From JBFHQE01 sp041592335 (GTDB lineage Bacteria; Pseudomonadota; Gammaproteobacteria; Thiohalobacterales; Thiohalobacteraceae): DNA of 13,600 bases. Where the stretch lies: the NCBI GenBank assembly GCA_041592335.1, contig JBFHQE010000035.1, positions 1-13,600 on the forward strand. The letters run 5' to 3'. The position numbers and the translations under genes were made by a program. The notes under the pieces were generated by a model. It saw only the letters and a program-made list of their open reading frames with translations, was not told the origin of the DNA and searched no databases. Shown here piece by piece: positions 1 to 5,133 of this stretch. Positions within the stretch are counted from its first letter, which is position 1. Each line of letters starts with the position of its first letter.

Positions 1-79
1 GCGAGTCGCCTTTCTGCCAACGATCCCACATCAGCGACTTCTGACTTTCCGTGTAACGTATCTGAGTTCTGCGTTTCAT
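1..79 (-). CDS. IS30-family transposase, N-terminal fragment (runs off the left edge)
   Basis: The - strand reads from an ATG at 79-77 to the window edge and gives 26 codons, beginning MKRRTQIRYTESQKSLMWDR and then WQKGDS. This matches the usual start of IS30-family transposases: a basic N-terminus, then a helix-turn-helix entered through a 'YTxxQKxxMWxRWQxG' pattern. The family is a DDE transposase that cuts and joins its element's inverted repeats. A good ribosome binding site (AAGGAG, reading the complement of about 89-94) lies 8-9 nt upstream, which supports the start. Only the DNA-binding beginning is visible. The catalytic core lies outside the window, so whether the copy is intact cannot be judged. 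Confidence 0.8.
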   Translation of the reverse strand, partial: MKRRTQIRYTESQKSLMWDRWQKGDS

Positions 80-114
80 GGGCAACACTCCTTAACTTAT
101 TGTTAAGACTAATA

Positions 115-142
115 TGTTGCACTGACCAATTGAAACCGCAGC
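115..142 (-). repeat. Probable terminal inverted repeat of the IS30-type element
   Basis: The stretch that begins tgttgcactgaccaattgaa and continues to about 142 lies 36 nt upstream of the transposase start. It has the look of IS30-family ends (tgttgcac... followed by a 'ttgaaaccgc' block). Recalled family resemblance is the only support. The opposite end is outside the window, so the exact outer boundary and the short target duplication cannot be fixed. The outer edge probably falls at about 140-146, directly against the repeat half-copy that starts at 144. Confidence 0.45.
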
Positions 143-143
143 C

Positions 144-199
144 AAAAGCAGACGTTTGGGGAATCTCAGGCATCGTCCATGATTTTCTCTAAAGCGGAC
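144..199 (-). repeat. Inverted pair of gtccgcttt-type repeat halves
   Basis: Read on the - strand, gtccgcttt lies at 199-191 and the variant gtctgctttt at 153-144, with starts 46 nt apart. The same 9-10 nt head recurs on the + strand after several genes at 712, 1009, 1256 and 2289. This is therefore an inverted, diverged member of that repeat family, lying between the IS end and the first small gene. No coding sequence was seen from 80 to 255. Confidence 0.5.
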
Positions 200-255
200 G
201 TTCAGAATAAAGAGAGCAATTCATTTAATATTAATAATTAGTAATTGTTGGGCTT

Positions 256-705
256 ATGTATAAGCAAGAAAAAACAAGATTCACAATTGGACTTTTCGGG
301 CTGATATTGTTCAGTTTTGTGATATCTGCATGCCACCCTATTCATGGATTTCTGGAGTCTGAGTTCGTTTTGTCGCCAGAATCAAGACTTCCTGTTTGGT
401 TGTCTCAATTATCAGAAGACTACGAGAGAGATAGTATTGAAGTATATCTGCAATACTACAGTTCTCCATTCAATACAGACAACGCAGTGCTATTGGCAAA
501 AGATAATAATGGTAAAACCATTATTAAGGTGAGTGGTAAAAGTGAATTTCATTCTGAAACTCTCAAAAAGCGAAATAGCAGTGGTGGGTATAATCGTGAT
601 AGCTATCCACATTATGTAATTATCACGATAAATGGCGTTACTGAGGTTATTGAACACAGAAAAATGGAGCCTATTTTCTATATAAGCGACATAGAAGCAT
701 TTTGA
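256..705 (+). CDS. Small predicted lipoprotein, function unknown (149 aa)
   Basis: I do not recognise a function. The N-terminus has a basic start (MYKQEKTR), a hydrophobic segment at about residues 9-23 and a lipobox-like VISAC with the candidate lipidated cysteine at residue 26, so it is probably exported and membrane-anchored by lipid. The rest is polar, begins with an ESEF...LSPESRLPVWL block, and looks like a compact beta-rich domain. That block is familiar from uncharacterised gammaproteobacterial proteins (recall, not a search). Codon use is AT-rich, unlike the genes after 2677. The ribosome binding site is weak. A repeat head (gtccgtttta) starts 7 nt after the stop, as with its neighbours. 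The gene lies just inside an IS30 end and was probably acquired horizontally. Confidence 0.7.
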   Translation: MYKQEKTRFTIGLFGLILFSFVISACHPIHGFLESEFVLSPESRLPVWLSQLSEDYERDSIEVYLQYYSSPFNTDNAVLLAKDNNGKTIIKVSGKSEFHSETLKKRNSSGGYNRDSYPHYVIITINGVTEVIEHRKMEPIFYISDIEAF

Positions 706-711
706 TTAATA

Positions 712-721
712 GTCCGTTTTA
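712..721 (+). repeat. Short, degenerate gtccgcttt-type repeat head
   Basis: gtccgtttta starts 7 nt after the stop of the preceding lipoprotein gene. It differs by one base from gtccgcttta at 1009. The tail seen in the longer copies (ttcagggtgt, 41 nt downstream) is missing because the next gene starts at 743, so this copy is truncated or coincidental. Confidence 0.35.
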
Positions 722-742
722 GGGGTGATTTGAGAAAACATA

Positions 743-1006
743 ATGAATAAAAAATTAGTAATGGTTGTTGCCGGATATGGGTTGTGGGTGATCCTGAATA
801 TAGCCATTACTGTTTTTGAAATTAGTGACGCAGGGGTGAATGGGCATCTCTCTCTTGTGTTTACAGGACTGCCTGGCTCATTACTATCACTTTTCCTTCC
901 GCATGGAAGCCTGGTGGCTGTCATTGTTGCTGGTCTTCTAGGGCTTCTCCAATGGGGCTTTGTTGCAAGATTCTGGGGAAATCTTCGAGGTGAGAGAAAC
1001 GCATGA
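743..1006 (+). CDS. Small integral membrane protein, function unknown (87 aa)
   Basis: Most of the protein is hydrophobic. Likely membrane segments are at residues 4-25, 36-54 and 57-77, with a basic C-terminus (RFWGNLRGERNA) that should face the cytoplasm. The middle carries an HLSLVFTGLPGSLLSLFLPH motif followed by a glycine-rich AGLLGLLQW helix. From memory this motif recurs in small uncharacterised proteobacterial membrane proteins, but I know no assigned role. The ATG is preceded only by a weak GAG at 732-734. A full repeat copy starts 3 nt after the stop. The overlapping opposite-strand frame is rich in arginine, proline and serine and looks like a shadow. Confidence 0.65.
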   Translation: MNKKLVMVVAGYGLWVILNIAITVFEISDAGVNGHLSLVFTGLPGSLLSLFLPHGSLVAVIVAGLLGLLQWGFVARFWGNLRGERNA

Positions 1007-1008
1007 AT

Positions 1009-1060
1009 GTCCGCTTTACTCAAAACAGGTAATATTCACCAATGACCGTTTCAGGGTGTG
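1009..1060 (+). repeat. Intergenic repeat, copy 1 (gtccgcttt head, ttcagggtgt tail)
   Basis: The copy begins gtccgcttt at 1009 and ends in ttcagggtgt at 1050-1059. The head-to-tail distance is 41 nt, exactly as in the copy at 1256. The interior is poorly conserved. It begins 3 nt after one small gene's stop and ends 10 nt before the next gene's start at 1071. Confidence 0.6.
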
Positions 1061-1070
1061 AAGAGACTGA

Positions 1071-1250
1071 ATGAGTGAACCTACTTTGAGTCAATTCGTT
1101 AAGCAAGTCGGTGGCGTTCTTGTGTTTATTGCGACATGTATACTCTTAGCGAAAGTACTTGCACCTGGAAAGGAAGCGATTGCTGCAATTATTGCCTGCA
1201 CTATTGCGCTTGGATATGGTGGCTATAAGCATCATAAAAACAAGCAATGA
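1071..1250 (+). CDS. Very small membrane protein, function unknown (59 aa)
   Basis: This short gene starts at ATG 1071 and stops with TGA at 1248-1250. The protein begins MSEPTLSQFVKQVGG, has one hydrophobic helix at about residues 14-31 and a second at about 36-51, and ends in a basic tail (YKHHKNKQ). It therefore reads as a two-helix inner-membrane protein with a cytoplasmic C-terminus. I do not recognise a family. Support comes from a coherent hydrophobic/basic layout, placement between two repeat copies (1009-1060 and 1256-1306) with the stop 5 nt before the second, and composition like the genes on either side. The region upstream of the start contains gaagag, a weak ribosome binding site. 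Confidence 0.55.
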   Translation: MSEPTLSQFVKQVGGVLVFIATCILLAKVLAPGKEAIAAIIACTIALGYGGYKHHKNKQ

Positions 1251-1255
1251 TTAGT

Positions 1256-1306
1256 GTCCGCTTTCGTGAATTGTGATGATTTATTTGAGCGGCTGCTTCA
1301 GGGTGT
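1256..1306 (+). repeat. Intergenic repeat, copy 2 (best-preserved)
   Basis: The head is gtccgctttcgtgaatt at 1256-1272 and the tail ttcagggtgt at 1297-1306. The first 43 nt align without gaps to the copy at 2289 with 8 mismatches. The head and tail match copy 1 at the same 41-nt spacing. It starts 6 nt after the stop of the 59-residue gene. A short stem is possible between ccgct (1258-1262) and agcgg (1288-1292). Confidence 0.65.
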
Positions 1307-1348
1307 TATCGGCTAAAATTGAATATTCGAAAAACTAAAGAATAGATT

Positions 1349-1597
1349 ATGTGGTGGCATGTTCATCGTTTAGGGAAGATTCTCGAAAAAAGAAAAAATC
1401 AGATTGTCTGCGAAAGATGCGGGCTTCTCTTTGACAAGTCATTGGATGAATGCGACCGATGTGCAAATATAAATGATGATGAATTACAGAAATTACTTGC
1501 CCATCGAGCTAAAGCCAGAATAGGCATGGGAAGAAAGATGTTTGCCGGTGCTGTGATTGTCTTTTTTTTAATGTTGTTAATAAACGGCATAATTTGA
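1349..1597 (+). CDS. Zinc-ribbon membrane-anchored small protein (82 aa)
   Basis: Two CxxC pairs, C21-C24 (CERC) and C35-C38 (CDRC), form a typical small zinc ribbon. It is followed by a charged linker (NINDDELQKLLAHRAKAR) and one C-terminal transmembrane helix at about residues 62-80. The layout suggests a cytoplasmic metal-binding head tethered to the inner membrane, or a tail-anchored partner of another membrane protein. Similar zinc-ribbon plus 'EELQKLLA..R' proteins are common in proteobacteria, usually without an assigned function (recall, not searched). The next gene starts 10 nt downstream with no repeat between them, so the pair is probably one transcriptional and functional unit. 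The opposite-strand frame here is a shadow. Confidence 0.7.
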   Translation: MWWHVHRLGKILEKRKNQIVCERCGLLFDKSLDECDRCANINDDELQKLLAHRAKARIGMGRKMFAGAVIVFFLMLLINGII

Positions 1598-1607
1598 TCT
1601 TGAATTT

Positions 1608-2273
1608 ATGAATATAAAAAGAACTATTTGGGGAGCTTTTGGTTATGTATTTGAATATAGGAAGCCATTGGTTAAAGCGCTTTTTATACCAATAATATTA
1701 TTGATTCTTACCGAAGCCCTGTCGTCGCAGGACGGTGGATATGCGTTAATAATTTCAATGACAGTCATCTCTTTTATTGCATATACAATACTCGCCATTA
1801 CAACTCATCGAATAATATTACTCGGTCCAGGTTTGGTTTCTCCATGGGGTATGAATATCCCTAGCAAACGAGAATTACGTTTTTTTATGTATTCAATTGG
1901 CCTTGGCCTCTTGATAATTCCATTTGGCTTGCTGTCATTAATACCAAATGTAGGTTGGGTTATTGGATTGATGGCAATTTTCTATGTAATTTCAAGATTA
2001 TCACTAGTATTCCCAGCTATTGCTACTGACCATGACTGGACTTTCACTGACTCTTGGAATGCAACTAGAGAACACCAATTCCATATGTTAGTAGTAGTTG
2101 CCATATTCCCTTTTTTGATCGGTATTCCAGAACAACTGCTAAGCAATTTACCCTTTATGGGAGTTATCGTTAATATATTATCTGCGCTAACATTAGTTTT
2201 TGTGATTGCTGCACTGTCTGTGGCTTTTCAGGTAATAATCCAAGCTGATGAAGAGAGTAATCAGGTGAGCTGA
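1608..2273 (+). CDS. Polytopic membrane protein, function unknown (221 aa)
   Basis: Hydrophobic stretches at about residues 23-38, 46-66, 93-113, 115-135, 158-178 and 184-210 predict five or six membrane helices. After the fourth comes RLSLVFPAIATDHDWTF, then SWNATREHQFHM. This pattern, a conserved Arg-Leu-Ser-Leu-Val entry, a loop and an SWxxTR helix, recurs in uncharacterised envelope proteins distantly like the membrane part of glycerophosphodiester phosphodiesterases or the YciC group. That link is from memory, and I would not assign a function. The start ATG is 10 nt after the zinc-ribbon gene and has no clear ribosome binding site, consistent with coupled translation. A repeat copy starts 16 nt after the stop. 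Base use is AT-rich like the rest of the segment. Confidence 0.7.
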   Translation: MNIKRTIWGAFGYVFEYRKPLVKALFIPIILLILTEALSSQDGGYALIISMTVISFIAYTILAITTHRIILLGPGLVSPWGMNIPSKRELRFFMYSIGLGLLIIPFGLLSLIPNVGWVIGLMAIFYVISRLSLVFPAIATDHDWTFTDSWNATREHQFHMLVVVAIFPFLIGIPEQLLSNLPFMGVIVNILSALTLVFVIAALSVAFQVIIQADEESNQVS

Positions 2274-2288
2274 TCTCGATTACTCAAC

Positions 2289-2338
2289 GTCTGCTTTCGC
2301 GAATTCAGATGATTTTTTTGAACAGCAGCTTTTTGTAC
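2289..2338 (+). repeat. Intergenic repeat, copy 3
   Basis: gtctgctttcgcgaatt at 2289-2305 heads a 43-nt gap-free match to the copy at 1256 (35 of 43 positions identical). The tail is diverged (ttttgtacgc instead of ttcagggtgt). It lies 16 nt downstream of the last gene in the small-gene run. A stem is possible between ctgct (2291-2295) and agcag (2324-2328). Confidence 0.6.
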
Positions 2339-2475
2339 GCCAGCCGTAGCTCACTCTATCTCGAAATCTAAACAGTTTTCGTCCGCTCCTGGCACATTCC
2401 GGCTGTCATCATCGATATTAAGTACTTCCGCTTTCGGGACATAACTTATTTGCTTCGTTTAACCAACACCCTTGG
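2339..2475. other. Non-coding stretch with degenerate repeat heads
   Basis: No gene was seen in this part of the 403-nt gap between 2273 and 2677. It contains gtccgct at 2381-2387 and ttccgctttcggg at 2426-2438, with starts 45 nt apart, a spacing close to the 46 nt of the inverted pair at 144-199. These look like further eroded members of the repeat family. Confidence 0.4.
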
Positions 2476-2495
2476 ACCCCGGCCTACGCCGGGGT
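2476..2495. repeat. GC-rich palindrome, dispersed-repeat type
   Basis: accccggc (2476-2483) pairs with gccggggt (2488-2495) around the loop ctac, and tgacaa follows. The form 'ccggcctRcgccgg + tgac' is shared with 9536-9563 in this window, so this is a member of a dispersed palindromic repeat. No T-run follows the hairpin, so it does not look like a simple terminator. Confidence 0.6.
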
Positions 2496-2529
2496 GACAA
2501 TTCTTCATTATTCTGCGGAAGCATCAAGA

Positions 2530-2572
2530 GATTGCCACGTCGCCATTGCTAATGGCTCCTCGCAATGACGAG
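2530..2572. repeat. Palindromic repeat of the 'gattgcc...gcaatgacg' type
   Basis: attgc (2531-2535) can pair with gcaat further on at about 2562-2566. Inside lies a second small palindrome, ccatt-gct-aatgg at 2543-2555. Sequences of this form ('attgccacgtcgc ... ctcctcgcaatgacg') are familiar dispersed repeats in many proteobacterial genomes. No coding potential was seen. Confidence 0.45.
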
Positions 2573-2611
2573 GTTAAGCAGGTATTTATGGGTGAAAACG
2601 GTCATTTTTCT

Positions 2612-2637
2612 GGATTCCCGCCTTCGCGTGAATGACG
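2612..2637. repeat. Dispersed 'ggattcccgcc...gaatgacg' repeat, imperfect
   Basis: ggattcccgccttcgcgtgaatgacg is an imperfect hairpin: attc pairs with gaat, and the inner arm is broken by a t where the usual form has gg. It matches the dispersed element seen as a perfect copy at 9536-9563. It ends about 40 nt upstream of the pyruvate kinase start, so it may sit in that gene's leader. Confidence 0.5.
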
Positions 2638-2676
2638 TAGAATGAGCCCTTCATATTTCTCACCTGGTTAACCGCC

Positions 2677-4152
2677 ATGCCCAAAACCTTGAAACCCAGC
2701 GCAGCCACCCGCGAACACATCGCCCTTCACTGGCGTCGTACCAAAATCCTCGCCACGCTGGGGCCTGCATCCAACGACCCTAAAACACTGGCGCAACTGG
2801 TGGCAGCCGGTGTCGATGTGTTTCGTCTGAACATGTCTCACGGTGATCACGCCGGGCACCGTGAGAATGTTATTCGTATTCGTGAAGCGGCAGCAAAAGC
2901 AGGTAAGCACATTGCGATTCTGATGGATCTGTGCGGCCCCAAGATTCGCGTCGGCAAGTTTGAGGGTGGCGGGATTGAGTTGAGCGACGGGGCTACCGTT
3001 ACTGTTACCACCAGGGATGTGGTGGGTCGCCCCGACCTGATTCCCTCGCAATACAAAACCCTGGCTAATGATGTCACTAAGGGCGAACGTATTTTGCTGG
3101 ACGATGGAAAGCTCGAACTGCGCGTGTTGTCAAAATCAGGCAATGAAGTGAAATGTCGCGTGGTGCATGGCGGTTATCTTTCGGATAAAAAGGGGATGAA
3201 CCTGCCGGATTCCACGCTGTCCACGCCCGCGCTAACGGCCAAGGATAAGCAGGACGCCAAGCTGGCGGCGGAACTGGAAGTGGATTTTGTGGCGTTGAGC
3301 TTTGTGCGTTCGCCCGATGATGTGAATCAGCTGGCGCGATACTTAAAGCGACTTAAATCCGAGATTCCTGTCATCAGCAAGATCGAAAGGCCGGAAGCGG
3401 TCGCGGCCATCGATGCCATTCTGGAAGTGTCCTACGGCATTATGATTGCGCGCGGTGATCTTGGTATCGAGTTACCGGCCGAGCGCGTACCTCTGATTCA
3501 ACGCGATCTGATTGAGCGCGCGCGTTCCCATGGTGTGCCGGTCATTGTGGCAACGCAAATGCTGGAATCCATGATTACTTCGGCGCAGCCGACGCGTGCT
3601 GAAGTGGGTGACGTGGCCGGTGCCGCGCTATCCAGCGCGGATGCGGTGATGTTGTCGGCGGAAACGGCCGCTGGAAAATATCCAGTGAAAGCCGTGCAGA
3701 CCATGGATCGTATCCTGCGCGAGATCGAGCGACACCAGTGGCATGGCGGTGGGTTTGTCAGTGGCGATGTCGTAGTCGGCGATCGTTCTCTGTATCGTGA
3801 TCGTGAAGCGGTGGCGCACGCGGCTGTTTCTTTGTCGCGCAAATTGAAACTGGCGGCGCTGATTATCCCCACCATGAGCGGTACCACGGCGCGTATTATG
3901 GCCGCGCACCGTGCAACCGCGCCGTTGGTGGGTGTCTGTGCTTATGAGGAAATCAGTCGACGGTTGTCGTTGCATTGGGGAATTATTCCAGTGCAAGTGG
4001 ATGAGTCGGATACCCATGACTGGCGCAAGCTGTGTGCAATGGTCGCGCAGCGTATTGGTATCAAGGGCAAGGGGCATCAGTTACTGGTGCTGGCAGGGTT
4101 CAGTGATATACCGGGTCATAATGAGCCGGTGCTGAAAATGTTGAGCTTGTGA
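2677..4152 (+). CDS. pyk: Pyruvate kinase (491 aa)
   Basis: This cytoplasmic enzyme converts phosphoenolpyruvate and ADP to pyruvate and ATP, the last step of glycolysis. Diagnostic blocks occur in order. RTKILATLGPAS is at 21-32. R50, N52, S54 and H55 of VFRLNMSHG bind phosphate and K+. DLCGPKIR is at 84-91. The B-domain cap follows. K235 and E237 of ISKIERPEA are the catalytic lysine and a metal ligand. ARGDLGIE is at 258-265, then ATQMLESM from 292, PTRAEVGDVAG and DAVMLSAETAAGKYP. A C-terminal regulatory-type domain follows. Length is normal for the family (about 470-500). Position 86 is Cys where many family members have Lys, Gln or Thr. No strong ribosome binding site precedes the ATG. 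The next gene is 4 nt downstream, so the two are probably co-transcribed. The several opposite-strand open frames here are shadows. Confidence 0.97.
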   Translation: MPKTLKPSAATREHIALHWRRTKILATLGPASNDPKTLAQLVAAGVDVFRLNMSHGDHAGHRENVIRIREAAAKAGKHIAILMDLCGPKIRVGKFEGGGIELSDGATVTVTTRDVVGRPDLIPSQYKTLANDVTKGERILLDDGKLELRVLSKSGNEVKCRVVHGGYLSDKKGMNLPDSTLSTPALTAKDKQDAKLAAELEVDFVALSFVRSPDDVNQLARYLKRLKSEIPVISKIERPEAVAAIDAILEVSYGIMIARGDLGIELPAERVPLIQRDLIERARSHGVPVIVATQMLESMITSAQPTRAEVGDVAGAALSSADAVMLSAETAAGKYPVKAVQTMDRILREIERHQWHGGGFVSGDVVVGDRSLYRDREAVAHAAVSLSRKLKLAALIIPTMSGTTARIMAAHRATAPLVGVCAYEEISRRLSLHWGIIPVQVDESDTHDWRKLCAMVAQRIGIKGKGHQLLVLAGFSDIPGHNEPVLKMLSL

Positions 4153-4162
4153 GGCGATGAAT

Positions 4163-4621
4163 ATGATGCGCATTTTCTTGTCTATTGCCATTTTGTTGTG
4201 GCTTTCGGCCTGTGCCACGATGGCGCTGCGCGAACCATTGCAGGTATCGATCGCGGGTCTTGAGCCTTTGCCCAGCGAAGGGCTTGAAGCGCGGTTTTTG
4301 ATGAAGCTGCGGGTGCAGAACCCAAACCAGGCGGCGTTAACTTATAACGGAATCTCTGTCGATCTCGACCTGGCCGGGCGTGACTTTGCAATGGGTGTTA
4401 CCAATACGCCTGGCGAAATTCCAGGCTTTGGCGAGGCGGTGATTCAGGTGCCGGTAACGGTTCCTGTCACGGCTATTCTCTACCAGGTGCTGGGTATCAC
4501 CCAGGGCAAGCCGATAGAAGGTCTGCAATATCACCTTCGCGGTCGTGTTGGCGGTGTGGGTGTGGGCGGTGTAAGTTTCGATAAAGAGGGGGAATGGCGA
4601 TTGCCGATGCCCCGGCAGTGA
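4163..4621 (+). CDS. LEA14/WHy-like lipoprotein (152 aa from the preferred start)
   Basis: An open frame starts at ATG 4157, but GAGG at 4151-4154 is only 2 nt from it and 8 nt from the ATG at 4163, so 4163 is preferred. ATG 4166 is also possible. A signal peptide ends in LSAC, with the lipidated cysteine at residue 17 from this start. The mature part has the LEA type 2 / water-stress-hypersensitive (WHy) look: 'RFLMKLRVQNPNQAALTYNGISVDLDLAGRDF' compressed into alternating strands, then a VPVTVPVTA strand and a C-terminal strand ending GEWRLP. Bacterial members are periplasmic lipoproteins with a beta-sandwich and no firmly assigned function. The stop is TGA. The 4-10 nt spacing from pyruvate kinase suggests co-transcription. 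Confidence 0.8.
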   Translation: MMRIFLSIAILLWLSACATMALREPLQVSIAGLEPLPSEGLEARFLMKLRVQNPNQAALTYNGISVDLDLAGRDFAMGVTNTPGEIPGFGEAVIQVPVTVPVTAILYQVLGITQGKPIEGLQYHLRGRVGGVGVGGVSFDKEGEWRLPMPRQ

Positions 4622-4641
4622 CCGATATCAAGCGCCGATAT

Positions 4642-4728
4642 TTATTGAGACTGTTGCTTCGACAATAGCTGGTTCAGGCGAAACAGAAACGCAAGAAAAA
4701 TAACAACGGTAACGAGTAGATAGGTCAT
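4642..4728 (-). CDS. Possible 28-residue single-helix membrane peptide
   Basis: On the - strand an ATG at 4728-4726 opens 28 codons ending in TAA at 4644-4642. The peptide begins MTYLLVTVVIFLAFLFRLNQ and ends in LLSKQQSQ: one strong hydrophobic helix (residues 3-16) followed by a polar, mildly basic tail. That is the classic layout of bacterial membrane micropeptides. Against it, no ribosome binding site is evident and so short a frame can arise by chance. The larger - strand frame across 4628-4819 uses a different phase, has no membrane or domain features and is less convincing. The 230-nt gap between flanking genes holds nothing else coding. Confidence 0.3.
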   Translation of the reverse strand: MTYLLVTVVIFLAFLFRLNQLLSKQQSQ

Positions 4729-4809
4729 GGTGTCGTGAATCGTGTTCAATAATCAGGGGCATCTTATCGAAAGTCAGGATGCGAATGTATCCGACGGGTG
4801 CTGTATATT

Positions 4810-4829
4810 CTGTAAGCATTTACTTACAG
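4810..4829. promoter_or_regulatory. Operator-like or hairpin palindrome upstream of a lipoprotein gene
   Basis: ctgtaag (4810-4816) is repeated inverted as cttacag (4823-4829) around the 6-nt spacer cattta. It lies 12 nt before the AGGAGG ribosome binding site of the gene at 4852. A weak -10-like tatatt overlaps its left edge at 4804-4809. The perfect 7-nt arms suit a dimeric repressor site or a short mRNA hairpin. I do not recognise the regulator. Confidence 0.4.
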
Positions 4830-4851
4830 GCTTCGGAGTGAGGAGGGTTGC

Positions 4852-5133
4852 ATGATGAAGAGGGCGTCGCTGGTAATGGCGATATCGCTACTGTTGCTGG
4901 CTGGTTGTTCCGAGGAGCAGCAAAACCAGTTATCGCGACTGGGCGTGACCTGGCTGGAGGGCGATTACCGTGTCACCTTTGTCGAGGGTGATCACGTCAA
5001 ATCCTGGGATATTTACGATGGAAAGGTCACCTCGGAACCGGCCAAGGGTTATTACTATTTCTGGACGGAAACGAACGGCAAAAAGCGTTATGTGCAGACA
5101 CCGATAGCGCGCACTTATATTGAAGAGCTCTAA
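4852..5133 (+). CDS. Small conserved-looking lipoprotein, function unknown (93 aa)
   Basis: The signal peptide MMKRASLVMAISLLLLAGC carries a lipobox (LAGC, cysteine 19), so export and lipid anchoring are very likely. The short mature domain is rich in Tyr and Trp with alternating strand-like segments (GDYRVTFVEGDHVKSWDIYD, then GYYYFWTE and KRYVQTPIARTYIEEL), suggesting a single small beta-domain. I recall similar 'YYYFWTE..GKKRYVQTPI' proteins in other gammaproteobacteria, without a function. AGGAGG at 4841-4846 is a strong ribosome binding site, placed 5 nt from the first ATG and 8 nt from the second (4855), so the second ATG is equally possible. It follows its own palindrome at 4810-4829 and is probably a separate transcript. 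Confidence 0.8.
   Translation: MMKRASLVMAISLLLLAGCSEEQQNQLSRLGVTWLEGDYRVTFVEGDHVKSWDIYDGKVTSEPAKGYYYFWTETNGKKRYVQTPIARTYIEEL

Noticed and set aside
706..1023. A 105-codon - strand frame opposite the 87-residue membrane protein
   Set aside because: The product is rich in Arg, Pro, Ser and Thr with no signal or domain. The + strand product has a coherent membrane layout and follows the orientation of its neighbours.
1009..2338. CRISPR array
   Set aside because: Repeat copies are few, irregularly spaced by whole genes and internally diverged. No cas genes are present.
256..2340. Integron gene cassettes with attC sites
   Set aside because: The intergenic repeats lack the RYYYAAC and GTTRRRY cores and the long imperfect attC hairpin, and no integrase is in the window. 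Only the cassette-like spacing remains.
4628..4819. A 63-codon - strand frame in the gap between lipoprotein genes
   Set aside because: It has no hydrophobic segment, motif or ribosome binding site, and it crosses the 4810-4829 palindrome. The shorter 28-codon frame in another phase is slightly more credible.
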